Source: JAAYHV01 sp035268985
Lineage (GTDB): Bacteria; Bacillota; Clostridia; Peptostreptococcales; Anaerovoracaceae
Reading direction: 5' to 3'
Assembly (NCBI GenBank): GCA_035268985.1
Contig: DATFJV010000053.1
Coordinates: 1 to 41,920 of the forward strand
DNA: 41,920 nt
Position numbers and translations under genes: made by a program. The notes under the pieces were generated by a model. That model worked only from the letters and a program-made list of their open reading frames with translations, had not been told where the DNA came from and did no database searches. Positions 24,633-32,683 of the stretch are shown here, in pieces. Numbering within the stretch: the first letter of the stretch is position 1; each line of letters opens with the position of its first letter.

Positions 24633-25073
24633 ATGAGAGAATTTAAAGGTAGAGTTGTAGTACCTGGTACCGCCACTGCAACTGCATTAGTTTCAACGCA
24701 AGGGTTTAATACATTGGCAAGCTTTAAAAAAGCATTGCTAGCCAAAAAACTAGATGCGCCATGTTCTGATCAGGATAATAAGGACATCTATGAAAAGCCA
24801 ATGGCCAAAAAGGCCTTGTGTATGCCCCAAACTATAGGTTCCACAACGGGCGGTATAGTATTATATTGCGCTTCTGAAATGGGAGCTTCTCCTGCATGCC
24901 TACTCTTTTCTGAATCCATTGATTCCTTAGCTGCTGCTGGAGCTATTCTGTCTGATATTTGGACAGATGTAGCTATGCCTACAGTTGATAGATTAGGACC
25001 TGAATTTCTGGATTATGTAAAAGAAGGTATGACTGTTATAATAAAAGAAGACGGAATTGTGCAAGTTGATTAA
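24633..25073 (+). CDS. aconitase X small (swivel) subunit, divergent
   Basis: This is a 146-residue swivel-domain protein (DUF126-like). The match rests on KGRVVVPGTATATALVS at the start, the IGSTTGGIVLYCASEMGASP core and a GAILSDIWTDVAMPTVD tail, which correspond to the GSTTGS/PaA/iP.vd pattern of the family. The middle segment that in characterised members carries SFWGG and an Asp-His-Pro-Leu type motif is replaced by a Lys/Ala-rich sequence. The active site contributed by this subunit has therefore changed. The start used is the ATG 10 nt behind AAGGAG; an earlier in-frame TTG overlaps the large-subunit gene. It is the last gene of the operon and is followed by a strong terminator. Confidence 0.8.
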   Translation: MREFKGRVVVPGTATATALVSTQGFNTLASFKKALLAKKLDAPCSDQDNKDIYEKPMAKKALCMPQTIGSTTGGIVLYCASEMGASPACLLFSESIDSLAAAGAILSDIWTDVAMPTVDRLGPEFLDYVKEGMTVIIKEDGIVQVD

Positions 25074-25081
25074 TAAATTAA

Positions 25082-25119
25082 GGCCAACTGACTATCGTAA
25101 ACCAGTTGGCCCTTTTGTT
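25082..25119 (+). terminator. terminator of the OYE-aconitase X operon
   Basis: The perfect 9-bp stem GGCCAACTG / CAGTTGGCC with a 12-nt loop is followed by CTTTTGTTT. It may also help end the convergent lipoprotein transcript. Confidence 0.8.
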
Positions 25120-25133
25120 TATACAAATTAATA

Positions 25134-26273
25134 TTACTGATATATTAATTTACCTACATCGCTGAAGTTCCCCTCTGAATCCTTGATTACATACCATATA
25201 ACCGAGTCAAATTTAATGCCGCTTTCATTGGGAGGTCTTTGCCCGAAGGCATCTCCCATATATCCAGTTGCTGTAATCCGTAAATCAGGTTCACTAACTC
25301 TTACGCTTTTGCCAGAAGCTAAATAAAAAAGATCACCTGGTTCTTCTCCTGGAGCCAATTCCATTTGAAATTCGTACGCTTCCTTTTTAACAACTTGCTC
25401 AGGTGTTCTTGTAACGCCAGTAGAATCAAATCCTGGTTGCACCATATAGTATATTGTTCCTTCTGTATTTGTCTTAAAATCTATGCTATAATCGCCACTT
25501 GAGTTAACTGACATAGTCGCATTAAGTATTGCAGGTTCATTTCCTTGGTAATTTTCTCCATAAGTCTTCTCAACTATTTCTCCTTCATTATCTATCTTTG
25601 AATCACCATCTATGTCCATTTTTTCTACGCGTGCATCTTTCTTTACTTTAGTTCTTGTTGTGTAATATCCCGGCCCTTCATAATTTCCACAAGTAAGATA
25701 ATAGTGTCTAACTACCGTCTCTTCTTCTATAACAACATTTGAACCTTCTTTAGCTTCTACTTCACCAAAATCACCGTCTAATACAACTGGCTCATCTTCT
25801 TCTGAAGGGTCATCGATCTCAATGGTTACATCATTATAAGCGTCTTTCGCTTCCTCATGGTTTTCTAATATCATCCCAGGTTCTTTTACGATTACTTCAT
25901 CAATCTTAGTATCTCCAGCTGCCTCAATCCTTCCATCAACATATCCGATTAATTTAAGTATCTTACCATCTTGAATAAATATGGTTTCAAGACCGCCTCC
26001 ATGGACATGAACAGTACCATTTACTTCTACATTATGTAGTTCAATATGGCCATCACCTACGGATTCATCTATATATAAATCCGAATTAATTACCATGTTA
26101 CTTAGGATTACTCCTGTAGCCGTTATATAAACGTCTTCACTCACAGCTTCCTTGTCTGTATAATCATAATCACCTTCTACATCAAAGGTTAACTTAATAC
26201 CTGCATCATAGCCGCAACTCGTAATGAGCAACACTGATAAAATGAGCATTATAAAAAAAGTAAACTTTTTCAT
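25134..26273 (-). CDS. secreted lipoprotein with beta-strand repeats, unknown function
   Basis: This 379-residue protein has a lipoprotein signal: MKK, hydrophobic core and lipobox LITSCG with Cys20 as the predicted lipidated residue. The first half of the mature protein (about 35-230) alternates short strands, Gly/Asp turns and phrases such as DVYITATGVILSN, HIELHNVEVNGTVHV and GRIEAAGDTKIDEVIV. This pattern suggests a right-handed beta-helix or bactofilin-like solenoid. The second half is a beta-rich region that contains SVNSSGDYSIDFKTN and recalls repeats seen in clostridial surface proteins. The start follows AGGAGGA; an in-frame ATG 20 codons upstream would spoil the signal peptide. It is divergent from the phosphoribosyltransferase gene. 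The function is not known. Confidence 0.75.
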   Translation of the reverse strand: MKKFTFFIMLILSVLLITSCGYDAGIKLTFDVEGDYDYTDKEAVSEDVYITATGVILSNMVINSDLYIDESVGDGHIELHNVEVNGTVHVHGGGLETIFIQDGKILKLIGYVDGRIEAAGDTKIDEVIVKEPGMILENHEEAKDAYNDVTIEIDDPSEEDEPVVLDGDFGEVEAKEGSNVVIEEETVVRHYYLTCGNYEGPGYYTTRTKVKKDARVEKMDIDGDSKIDNEGEIVEKTYGENYQGNEPAILNATMSVNSSGDYSIDFKTNTEGTIYYMVQPGFDSTGVTRTPEQVVKKEAYEFQMELAPGEEPGDLFYLASGKSVRVSEPDLRITATGYMGDAFGQRPPNESGIKFDSVIWYVIKDSEGNFSDVGKLIYQ

Positions 26274-26363
26274 TCTTCCTCCTAAAATACCATAGGGTAG
26301 ATAATTTATTTTATTACATATAATATACCACAAAACATCTTCTATTGCATTTAATTTGAATAG

Positions 26364-26392
26364 TTGAATGACATTTCAAAAAGTGGTATAAT
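26364..26392 (+). promoter_or_regulatory. sigma-A-type promoter of the phosphoribosyltransferase gene
   Basis: TTGAAT, a 17-nt spacer and TATAAT about 40 nt before the start codon, which has a GAAAGGAC site. Confidence 0.65.
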
Positions 26393-26432
26393 AACTTTGT
26401 TTTTTAAAATACCATTTGAAAGGACACATTAA

Positions 26433-26984
26433 ATGTTTTATGAAATCGAAATTGCAGGATTAAAAAGACAACTTCCATTATGCAAAGTAACAAACGACCT
26501 ATATATAGGCGCATTCATAATGTTTGGAGATACTGAAATAACTGAGGTAGCAGCAAGGGGGCTGTTAAAAAAGGCTCCTGAATTTGACGTTATAATCACA
26601 GCTGAAGCTAAGGGTATACCCCTTGCTTATGAAATGGCAAGACAAGCAAATGGCAAAGACTATGTTATAGCAAGAAAGGGCCCTAAGCTATACATGACAG
26701 ATGTAATATCTACAGATGTGGATTCCATCACTACGGACCACGTTCAGAAGCTCTACCTAGGCAAAACCGAAACAGACATAATGAGAGGCAAAAGAATTCT
26801 CATCGTAGATGATGTAATAAGTACGGGCAATTCAGTGGAATCTTTAGAAAAGTTGGCGGACCTTGTAGGCGGAAATATCGTCGGAAGAATGGCGGTACTT
26901 GCTGAAGGAGAAGCTACAACAAGAGATGACATCACCTATTTGCAGATACTACCAGTATTTAATCCTGACGGAAGTATAAAATAA
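26433..26984 (+). CDS. adenine-phosphoribosyltransferase-like enzyme
   Basis: This 183-residue type I phosphoribosyltransferase shows the PRPP-binding motif RILIVDDVISTGNS near residues 120-135, with the two Asp residues that contact the ribose. An earlier ITAEAKGIPLAYEMA and VIARKGPKLYM correspond to the EArG and RK segments of APRT. The predicted reaction is base + PRPP to nucleoside monophosphate + PPi, most likely with a purine. It differs from housekeeping apt in the hood region, so it may be a paralogue with another base preference. It is monocistronic, with a sigma-A promoter and its own terminator, and a purine permease lies about 5.5 kb away. Confidence 0.8.
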   Translation: MFYEIEIAGLKRQLPLCKVTNDLYIGAFIMFGDTEITEVAARGLLKKAPEFDVIITAEAKGIPLAYEMARQANGKDYVIARKGPKLYMTDVISTDVDSITTDHVQKLYLGKTETDIMRGKRILIVDDVISTGNSVESLEKLADLVGGNIVGRMAVLAEGEATTRDDITYLQILPVFNPDGSIK

Positions 26985-26990
26985 CTATCC

Positions 26991-27019
26991 AGCTGCTATG
27001 AAAATCCATAGCAGCTTTT
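26991..27019 (+). terminator. terminator of the phosphoribosyltransferase gene
   Basis: The perfect 10-bp stem AGCTGCTATG / CATAGCAGCT with a 6-nt loop is followed by a short T-run. Confidence 0.75.
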
Positions 27020-27336
27020 AAATTACTCATTTATCATTTTATATTGCTCTGATGCACTATATCCAACTTTATGTATTGAATCAGATGAAGTTATAGTACT
27101 CAACAAAATTATGTTATGCTATCTTAATCATCTTTTACTACTACTAACAACGCACCTTTATATTAACTAATTCAGCTTCTATTGACAGTATGTTAGTACT
27201 ATCATAAATATCTTTATCTAAATAATAACTTTCAATTATAAAATATAATCACTTTTATTTCGAGTCTCTCCATAACTTCTAATAATGTTCGGCTGTTCTC
27301 TGTAGTGCAAATTGCAATTGACTTAGCGGAAACAAA
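27020..27336. other. gene-free stretch between convergent genes; possible decayed coding sequence
   Basis: There is no convincing open frame in this stretch of over 300 bp. On the minus strand a piece reads AKSIAICTTENSRTLLEV, then MERLEIKVIIFY and a stop. This faintly resembles the KSISRFARNT..LLETVRELKE region of large serine recombinases, and a following frame gives DIYDSTN...IEAELVNI at about the expected distance. The match is too weak to name a pseudogene. Confidence 0.25.
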
Positions 27337-28029
27337 TTAAGTTACCTTGATGAGTTTTCCGATGACTACACGTCTTGCATTTTCATAATTATACGCACAG
27401 GTACTCAGTGTTATTAGCTTATCATTTACATCAACGACTTCTCTAGTTTTAACATCAGAATTGTCCTTTATATATATTATAAACTCACCCCTTTCTGATG
27501 CTGCCATATTATTCGTTTCATAAACTACACTGTCTGCTCTAGTAACAAACGATGATACTATGATGTAATCATATCCCCTCTCAGGAGTTAATATTTCTAT
27601 TATCTTATGATCTTCATAGTGAACTTGATTTTTAAATTTCTCCAGGGAGCCAAACATGCTACCATCCTTCATGTTATGACCATGTATTACTGTATTAAAG
27701 CACTCAAAAGGCTTATTACATTTACATTCAACAAATATACTGCCGCATGGATTATTTTCACCCGTTGGTAATTTATATAAATAGTCCACATTATCTCTAC
27801 TTTTTAATATGGGATAATCTATAATAGTACCTTTTATTCTTATCCAACCTATAACATCCCCATTTATATTATTAAATTTTTGTATATTATTTTTATAGGT
27901 ATTTTTAATATTAGCATAACTACATTTCGCTTCTATATACTTGTTCGTTGTATGAATAGATTTATATCCTCCCATAAGAAATAAAACTATAAATGCTAAA
28001 ATGACTATTGATTTGGTATTTACTCTCAT
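27337..28029 (-). CDS. sortase, class B-like
   Basis: This 230-residue transpeptidase anchors surface proteins to the cell wall. One N-terminal transmembrane helix (about 8-22) is followed by an extracellular sortase domain. The catalytic His lies in TVIHGHNMKDGSMFGSL, the Cys in TLSTCAYNYE and the Arg in ARRVVIGKL; all three are present. The spacing of TLSTC to the Arg and the length suggest class B. The ribosome site is poor. No protein with an LPxTG-type signal is encoded in the window, so its substrates lie elsewhere. It is divergent from the phosphohexomutase gene. Confidence 0.88.
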   Translation of the reverse strand: MRVNTKSIVILAFIVLFLMGGYKSIHTTNKYIEAKCSYANIKNTYKNNIQKFNNINGDVIGWIRIKGTIIDYPILKSRDNVDYLYKLPTGENNPCGSIFVECKCNKPFECFNTVIHGHNMKDGSMFGSLEKFKNQVHYEDHKIIEILTPERGYDYIIVSSFVTRADSVVYETNNMAASERGEFIIYIKDNSDVKTREVVDVNDKLITLSTCAYNYENARRVVIGKLIKVT

Positions 28030-28078
28030 ATTTTTATTCTACATAATTTTTGTTTAACTTTCTGTACACAACTAGCCC

Positions 28079-28106
28079 TTTACATTTATTATTCAAGTTA
28101 TATAAT
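28079..28106 (+). promoter_or_regulatory. sigma-A-type promoter of the phosphohexomutase/GlpA-like operon
   Basis: TTTACA, a 16-nt spacer and TATAAT about 30 nt before the AGGAGG site. Confidence 0.6.
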
Positions 28107-28136
28107 ATATGTATATTTAATATTAGGAGGGCATTT

Positions 28137-29594
28137 ATGAATAGTGACATATTAAAGTTACAAAACGGAAGTGATATCAGAGGAATTGCTTTAGGTGATA
28201 ATAAAAATCTCACTGAAAGGGAGGCCTTTTTGATTGGTGCTTCATATGCAATATGGCTTAAAAAGTTATACAAAAAAGAAAGTAAGAGCTTAACAGTATC
28301 AATAGGTAATGACCCAAGGTTAACTGCTGAGAGCTTAAAAAACGCTTTATCCAGTGGCCTTAATACAAAGGGTGTAACCGTATTAGATGCTGGATTATGT
28401 TCAACTCCAGCCATGTTTATGTCCACAATTTTTGAACAATATAAATGCGACGGTGCTATAATGATAACCGCAAGTCATTTACCGTATGATCGAAATGGGT
28501 TTAAATTTTTCAGCAAAAATGGCGGATTGGATAAAAAGGATATTAAGGAAATATTAAAAAACACTACCAACATCCAATATATCAAAGCCCCGGCAAAAAT
28601 GAATAAAATAGACCTTTTAGACACGTACTGTGAGCATTTAAAAGGTTTGGTATCTATGTGTAAGACAAGGCCGCTTGAAGGACTGCATATAATAGTTGAT
28701 GCTGGAAATGGAGCCGGAGGATTCTTTGCAAATAAAGTGCTCAAACCACTTGGCGCTGATATTTCTGGTAGCCAATTTTTAGAGCCAGATGGTACCTTCC
28801 CCAATCATGCGCCTAATCCAGAAGATGAAAATGCAATGGACTCTATCTGCAGAAAAGTAAAAGAGGTTTCAGCAGATTTAGGTCTAATATTTGATACAGA
28901 TGTTGATAGATCCTCTGCAGTAAACAGATTTGGAGAAGAAATAAATCGTAATTCCATAGTAGCCTTAGCCTCAGCTCTAGGTGCTAGGGAAAATCCCATG
29001 GGCACAGTTGTAACTGATAGCGTTACTTCAATAGAACTAAAATGCTTTTTGGAAAACACATTAGGTCTTAATCATATAAGGTACAAAAGGGGCTACAAAA
29101 ATGTTATAAACAAAGGGATGGAATTAAACAACTGCTTTTTAGCAATAGAAACATCGGGACATGCTGCCTATAGAGAGAACTACTTCTTAGATGATGGTGC
29201 TTACTTGGCAGTTAAAATCGTAAAAGAAGCAGCGAAACTAAAAAAAGAAGGCAAAGGTATAGATTCATTAATAAACAAGCTAAAACAGCCAAAAGAAAGC
29301 AGAGAATATAGGATAAAAATAATTGCTAATAATTATGGCGAAATCGGAGATAAGGTAATAAAAAATCTAAAAGAATTTGTTGATAAAAGCGAAGACTTAT
29401 TTCTTGAGCATCCTAATTATGAAGGAATAAGGATTAACTTTAATGGCGGTTGGCTTCTCCTCAGAAAGTCTCTACACGATCCGGTAATGCCTCTAAATAT
29501 TGAATGCAATTCCATTAAAAATTTAAATACTGCAATGTCTATATTAAAGGAATTCTTAAGTGATTATCCTGAATTAGATATATCTATGCTTTAA
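28137..29594 (+). CDS. phosphomannomutase/phosphoglucomutase-type phosphohexomutase
   Basis: This 485-residue enzyme of the alpha-D-phosphohexomutase superfamily moves phosphate between C6 and C1 of a hexose. The phosphoserine loop is MITASHLPYDRNGFKFF (Ser in TASH). The metal loop is FDTDVDRSSAV (DxDxDR pattern), and the sugar loop lies in LAIETSGHAA. The opening LQNGSDIRGIALG is typical of this bacterial branch. The ATG with AGGAGG at 6 nt is used; a longer frame upstream runs through the promoter and is rejected. It precedes a GlpA-like/GlpB-like/DUF1667 set by 10 nt. That is an unexpected partner, and the link may be only transcriptional. Confidence 0.87.
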   Translation: MNSDILKLQNGSDIRGIALGDNKNLTEREAFLIGASYAIWLKKLYKKESKSLTVSIGNDPRLTAESLKNALSSGLNTKGVTVLDAGLCSTPAMFMSTIFEQYKCDGAIMITASHLPYDRNGFKFFSKNGGLDKKDIKEILKNTTNIQYIKAPAKMNKIDLLDTYCEHLKGLVSMCKTRPLEGLHIIVDAGNGAGGFFANKVLKPLGADISGSQFLEPDGTFPNHAPNPEDENAMDSICRKVKEVSADLGLIFDTDVDRSSAVNRFGEEINRNSIVALASALGARENPMGTVVTDSVTSIELKCFLENTLGLNHIRYKRGYKNVINKGMELNNCFLAIETSGHAAYRENYFLDDGAYLAVKIVKEAAKLKKEGKGIDSLINKLKQPKESREYRIKIIANNYGEIGDKVIKNLKEFVDKSEDLFLEHPNYEGIRINFNGGWLLLRKSLHDPVMPLNIECNSIKNLNTAMSILKEFLSDYPELDISML

Positions 29595-29604
29595 AGGAGC
29601 AAAT

Positions 29605-31074
29605 ATGTATGACTATATAATAATTGGAGCAGGAATAAACGGGAGTTTCATGGCTCATGAGCTATCTAAGTATAACCTTAATGTTATGGTTATTGAAAAA
29701 GGCCCTGATGTAGCCACTGGTGCAACCATTGCGAACAGTGCAATAATTCATGCGGGCCACGACCCAAAACCAGGTACACTAAAAGCCAAACTTAATGTTG
29801 AAGGAAATTCCATGTATCCTAAAATCTGCAAAGATTTAGATGCAGATTTTAAGCATACCTCTGCTTTTATAACAGCCACTAGCATGGAAGAATCACCTTC
29901 AATAGACATGCTCTACAAGCAAGCAAAAGGGCGTAATATACCCTGCGAAATATTAGACAAAGGCCAAGCAAAAGCCTTAGAACCAAATTTAAGCGATAAT
30001 ACTGTTAAAGTATTAAACCTACCCTCAACAGGTATTATTACACCTTGGGAAGTTGCATATAACCTCATGGAGGAAGCTATAATCAACGGTGTAGAATTAT
30101 CTTTGAATATAAAGGTATTGGGAATTATTTCAAGACCTAAAACCTGTTATGTTGACAAGAGTCAATCAATGGGAAGATTAGGTTATGAAATCATAACAAA
30201 CAAAGGAACTTTTAAAACCGCAAATATAATTAATGCTGCAGGGGTATACGCAGATGAAATATATAACATGCTAAAACCAAAGGAGAGTTTTTCGATAACA
30301 GGAAGAAAAGGCGAATACTATATTCTAGACAAATTAGCAAACCCTCTTGTTAACAGAGTCATATATCCCATACCTTCATCCAAGGGTAAAGGTGTTTTAG
30401 TTGTTCCAACAGTTCATGGTAATACGCTTCTTGGGCCAAGCTCTGACTTTATTGATGATAAGGGCGGTAACTTTACAGATACTGAAACTTTAAAATATGT
30501 AAAAGCACAAGTAAACAGAACAGTTAAAAATATACCTTTTAACAAAGTTATAAAAACTTATGCAGGTTTGAGGCCAACTGGAAATACTGGTGATTTCATA
30601 ATTTCAGAATCAGATGAATTTCAGGGATTTATTAATGTGGCTGCGATAGAATCTCCAGGATTAGCTTCCGCTCCTGCCATTACTAAATATGTATTAAATA
30701 CCATAATTGAAAAACAAGTCATATTAAAACCTAAAAAGCAATACATTAATAGAACTAAGCTTCCAATACTAAATAGAATGAGCCTAGAAGAAAAAATTAA
30801 ACTTTGGAATAAAGAACCAAAATATGGAAATATCATTTGCAGGTGCGAAAGTATAAGCGAAGGCGAAATTTTAGATGCCATAAGAAGACCTTTAGGCGCA
30901 ACCACTGTTGATGGTATAAAAAGGAGAGTTAGACCCGGTTCCGGCAGATGTCAAGGCGGGTTTTGCCAACCAGAGATAATAAACATATTGGCAAGAGAAC
31001 TGAATAAACCTGTGGAAGAAATAGCGTTATTTAATAAAGATTCCAATATCATAACCAAGGGAGAAATAAATTGA
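29605..31074 (+). CDS. GlpA-like FAD oxidoreductase with BFD [2Fe-2S] domain
   Basis: This 489-residue flavoprotein of the glycerol-3-phosphate dehydrogenase/DAO family has an N-terminal FAD motif IIGAGINGSFMAHELSK and a following EKG at the second strand. A core covers DAO residues to about 370. The C-terminal bacterioferritin-associated-ferredoxin-like domain has cysteines in ICRCES and GRCQGGFCQPE that suit a [2Fe-2S] cluster. Such proteins in Firmicutes usually travel with a GlpB-like flavoprotein and a DUF1667 protein, as here. The probable role is oxidation of glycerol-3-phosphate or a similar alpha-hydroxy substrate in a three-subunit complex. No glycerol kinase or facilitator is nearby, so the substrate is open. 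Confidence 0.85.
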   Translation: MYDYIIIGAGINGSFMAHELSKYNLNVMVIEKGPDVATGATIANSAIIHAGHDPKPGTLKAKLNVEGNSMYPKICKDLDADFKHTSAFITATSMEESPSIDMLYKQAKGRNIPCEILDKGQAKALEPNLSDNTVKVLNLPSTGIITPWEVAYNLMEEAIINGVELSLNIKVLGIISRPKTCYVDKSQSMGRLGYEIITNKGTFKTANIINAAGVYADEIYNMLKPKESFSITGRKGEYYILDKLANPLVNRVIYPIPSSKGKGVLVVPTVHGNTLLGPSSDFIDDKGGNFTDTETLKYVKAQVNRTVKNIPFNKVIKTYAGLRPTGNTGDFIISESDEFQGFINVAAIESPGLASAPAITKYVLNTIIEKQVILKPKKQYINRTKLPILNRMSLEEKIKLWNKEPKYGNIICRCESISEGEILDAIRRPLGATTVDGIKRRVRPGSGRCQGGFCQPEIINILARELNKPVEEIALFNKDSNIITKGEIN

Positions 31075-32321
31075 GGGAATATGAATTAATTATAATCGGC
31101 GGAGGCAGCGCAGGTTTAGCTGCTACTATGGGAGCATATGAAAACGGTTTGAAAGATATATTATTAATAGAAAGAGAACCTGAACTTGGCGGCATTTTAT
31201 TACAATGTATTCATAACGGATTTGGACTTCATATGTTTGATGAAGAATTGGCAGGTCCAACATATGCAGAACGATGGATAAATAAGGTTTTAGAAACTGA
31301 TGTAGAAATCAAATTAAACACTGCCGTTTTAAGTATCAATAACGACCTAACATTGGAATATTCAAATGAAGATGAAGGATATAGAATAGTAAAAGCAAAA
31401 TCCATAGTCCTTGCCATGGGTTGCCGAGAAAGATCAAGGGGCGCAATTGCAATCCCAGGATATAGACCTGCTGGAGTACTAACCGCTGGAACTGCACAAA
31501 AATATGTAAACATCCTTGGTAATGAAATAGGTAAAAAGGTTTTTATCCTAGGTAGCGGTGATATTGGCCTTATTATGGCTAGAAGAATGAGATTAGAAGG
31601 TGCTGAAGTTGTAGGTGTGGCTGAAATCATGCCTTATTCAAATGGACTTCCACGAAACGTAAAACAGTGCTTGGATGATTATAATATTCCTTTATATCTT
31701 AGTCACACGGTAACATTTATAGATGGACACGATAGAGTTAACAGTATAACCATATCTAAGGTGGACGACAACCTAAATCCCCTAAAAGGAACAGAGAAAA
31801 TCTTGGAAGTCGATACTTTGCTTCTATCCGTAGGATTAATACCCGAAAATGATTTAAGTGAAATGGCCGGAATCGAACTTGAGATGAAAACTAACGGTCC
31901 CATTGTCGATGATAAATTCGAAACTTCAATACCTGGAATATTTGCTTGCGGGAACGTTCTCCATGTTCATGATTTAGTAGACTATGTTAGTAAAGAAGCT
32001 TTAAATGCAGGAAAAAGTGCTGCAGAATATGTATTAAAGAAAAGCAGTAAGTATGAATATATAACCGTTACGCATGATAATAATTTAGTATATATTTTGC
32101 CCAATAAGATTATTAATGAAAATGAAAACAATGTTGAATTGATGTATAGGGTGAAAACCCCTATGAAAAAGGCAACTATTAACTTGATATGTGATGGCAT
32201 GATTGTTAGAAGTATAAAGAAAGCTAATTTAACACCTAGTATTATGGGGAAAATCATGGTTGCTAAAAAATTATTAAAAGGCACTGAATTAATTGTAAAT
32301 ATAAAAGAGGAAATCTTATGA
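31071..32321 (+). CDS. GlpB-like FAD/NAD(P)-binding oxidoreductase subunit
   Basis: This 416-residue pyridine-nucleotide-disulfide-type flavoprotein has FAD motif IIGGGSAGLAATMGAYENG, conserved GGILLQCIHNGFGLH, AMGCRERSRG, NAD(P) motif VFILGSGDIGLIMARRM and FACGNVLHVHDLVDYVS. It matches the second component of the GlpA-like/GlpB-like/DUF1667 trio and probably relays electrons to or from NAD(P). The start is a TTG that overlaps the stop of the GlpA-like gene by 3 nt (TTGA), with AAGGGAG upstream, so the two genes are translationally coupled. It also overlaps the next gene through ATGA. Confidence 0.85.
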   Translation: MREYELIIIGGGSAGLAATMGAYENGLKDILLIEREPELGGILLQCIHNGFGLHMFDEELAGPTYAERWINKVLETDVEIKLNTAVLSINNDLTLEYSNEDEGYRIVKAKSIVLAMGCRERSRGAIAIPGYRPAGVLTAGTAQKYVNILGNEIGKKVFILGSGDIGLIMARRMRLEGAEVVGVAEIMPYSNGLPRNVKQCLDDYNIPLYLSHTVTFIDGHDRVNSITISKVDDNLNPLKGTEKILEVDTLLLSVGLIPENDLSEMAGIELEMKTNGPIVDDKFETSIPGIFACGNVLHVHDLVDYVSKEALNAGKSAAEYVLKKSSKYEYITVTHDNNLVYILPNKIINENENNVELMYRVKTPMKKATINLICDGMIVRSIKKANLTPSIMGKIMVAKKLLKGTELIVNIKEEIL

Positions 32322-32683
32322 AAACAGAATTAACATGTATACTATGCCCAAATAGCTGTAATTTAATAATTGAACATGATGATAAAGATATTATCAGTAT
32401 ATCCGGGAATATGTGCGACAGAGGGATTACTTATGCCACAGAAGAAATTAAAAACCCCATGAGAATGGTAACTAGCACTGTATCAGTTTTAGGTTCTGAT
32501 AACAAGCGATTACCAGTTATCCTAACCAAGGAAATACCCAAGTCAATGATTTTCGAAGTAATGAAGGAAATCAAAAAAACAAAAACCACTGCTCCTATTA
32601 ATCAAGGGGATATTCTTATTTCAAATATTTTAAATACAGGGTCCGATTTAGTTGCTTCAAGAAGTATATCCTCTAACAGATAA
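32318..32683 (+). CDS. DUF1667 protein, third subunit of the GlpAB-like set
   Basis: This 121-residue protein has an N-terminal CILCPNSC (CxxCPxxC) and a later MCDRGITYATEEI with a fourth Cys, probably a metal or Fe-S site. PMRMVTSTVSV and LPVILTKEIPK follow. This is the DUF1667 layout, which commonly follows GlpA-like and GlpB-like genes and is thought to be an accessory electron-transfer or maturation subunit. The start overlaps the preceding stop (ATGA). The last 27 bp overlap the 3' end of the convergent endonuclease IV gene, with no room for a separate terminator. Confidence 0.83.
   Translation: MKTELTCILCPNSCNLIIEHDDKDIISISGNMCDRGITYATEEIKNPMRMVTSTVSVLGSDNKRLPVILTKEIPKSMIFEVMKEIKKTKTTAPINQGDILISNILNTGSDLVASRSISSNR

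Noticed and set aside
26281..26420. Shared AAAATACCAT ahead of both the lipoprotein and phosphoribosyltransferase genes
   Set aside because: Ten bases in AT-rich DNA in direct orientation, with no symmetry and inconsistent position relative to the promoters.
27232..27333. Serine-recombinase-like fragment behind the sortase gene
   Set aside because: The similarity covers only about 30 residues with an insertion and no catalytic Ser region. It is recorded as a weak possibility only.
28050..28136. N-terminal extension of the phosphohexomutase
   Set aside because: It crosses the TATAAT promoter and the ribosome site. The internal ATG with AGGAGG fits the family start.
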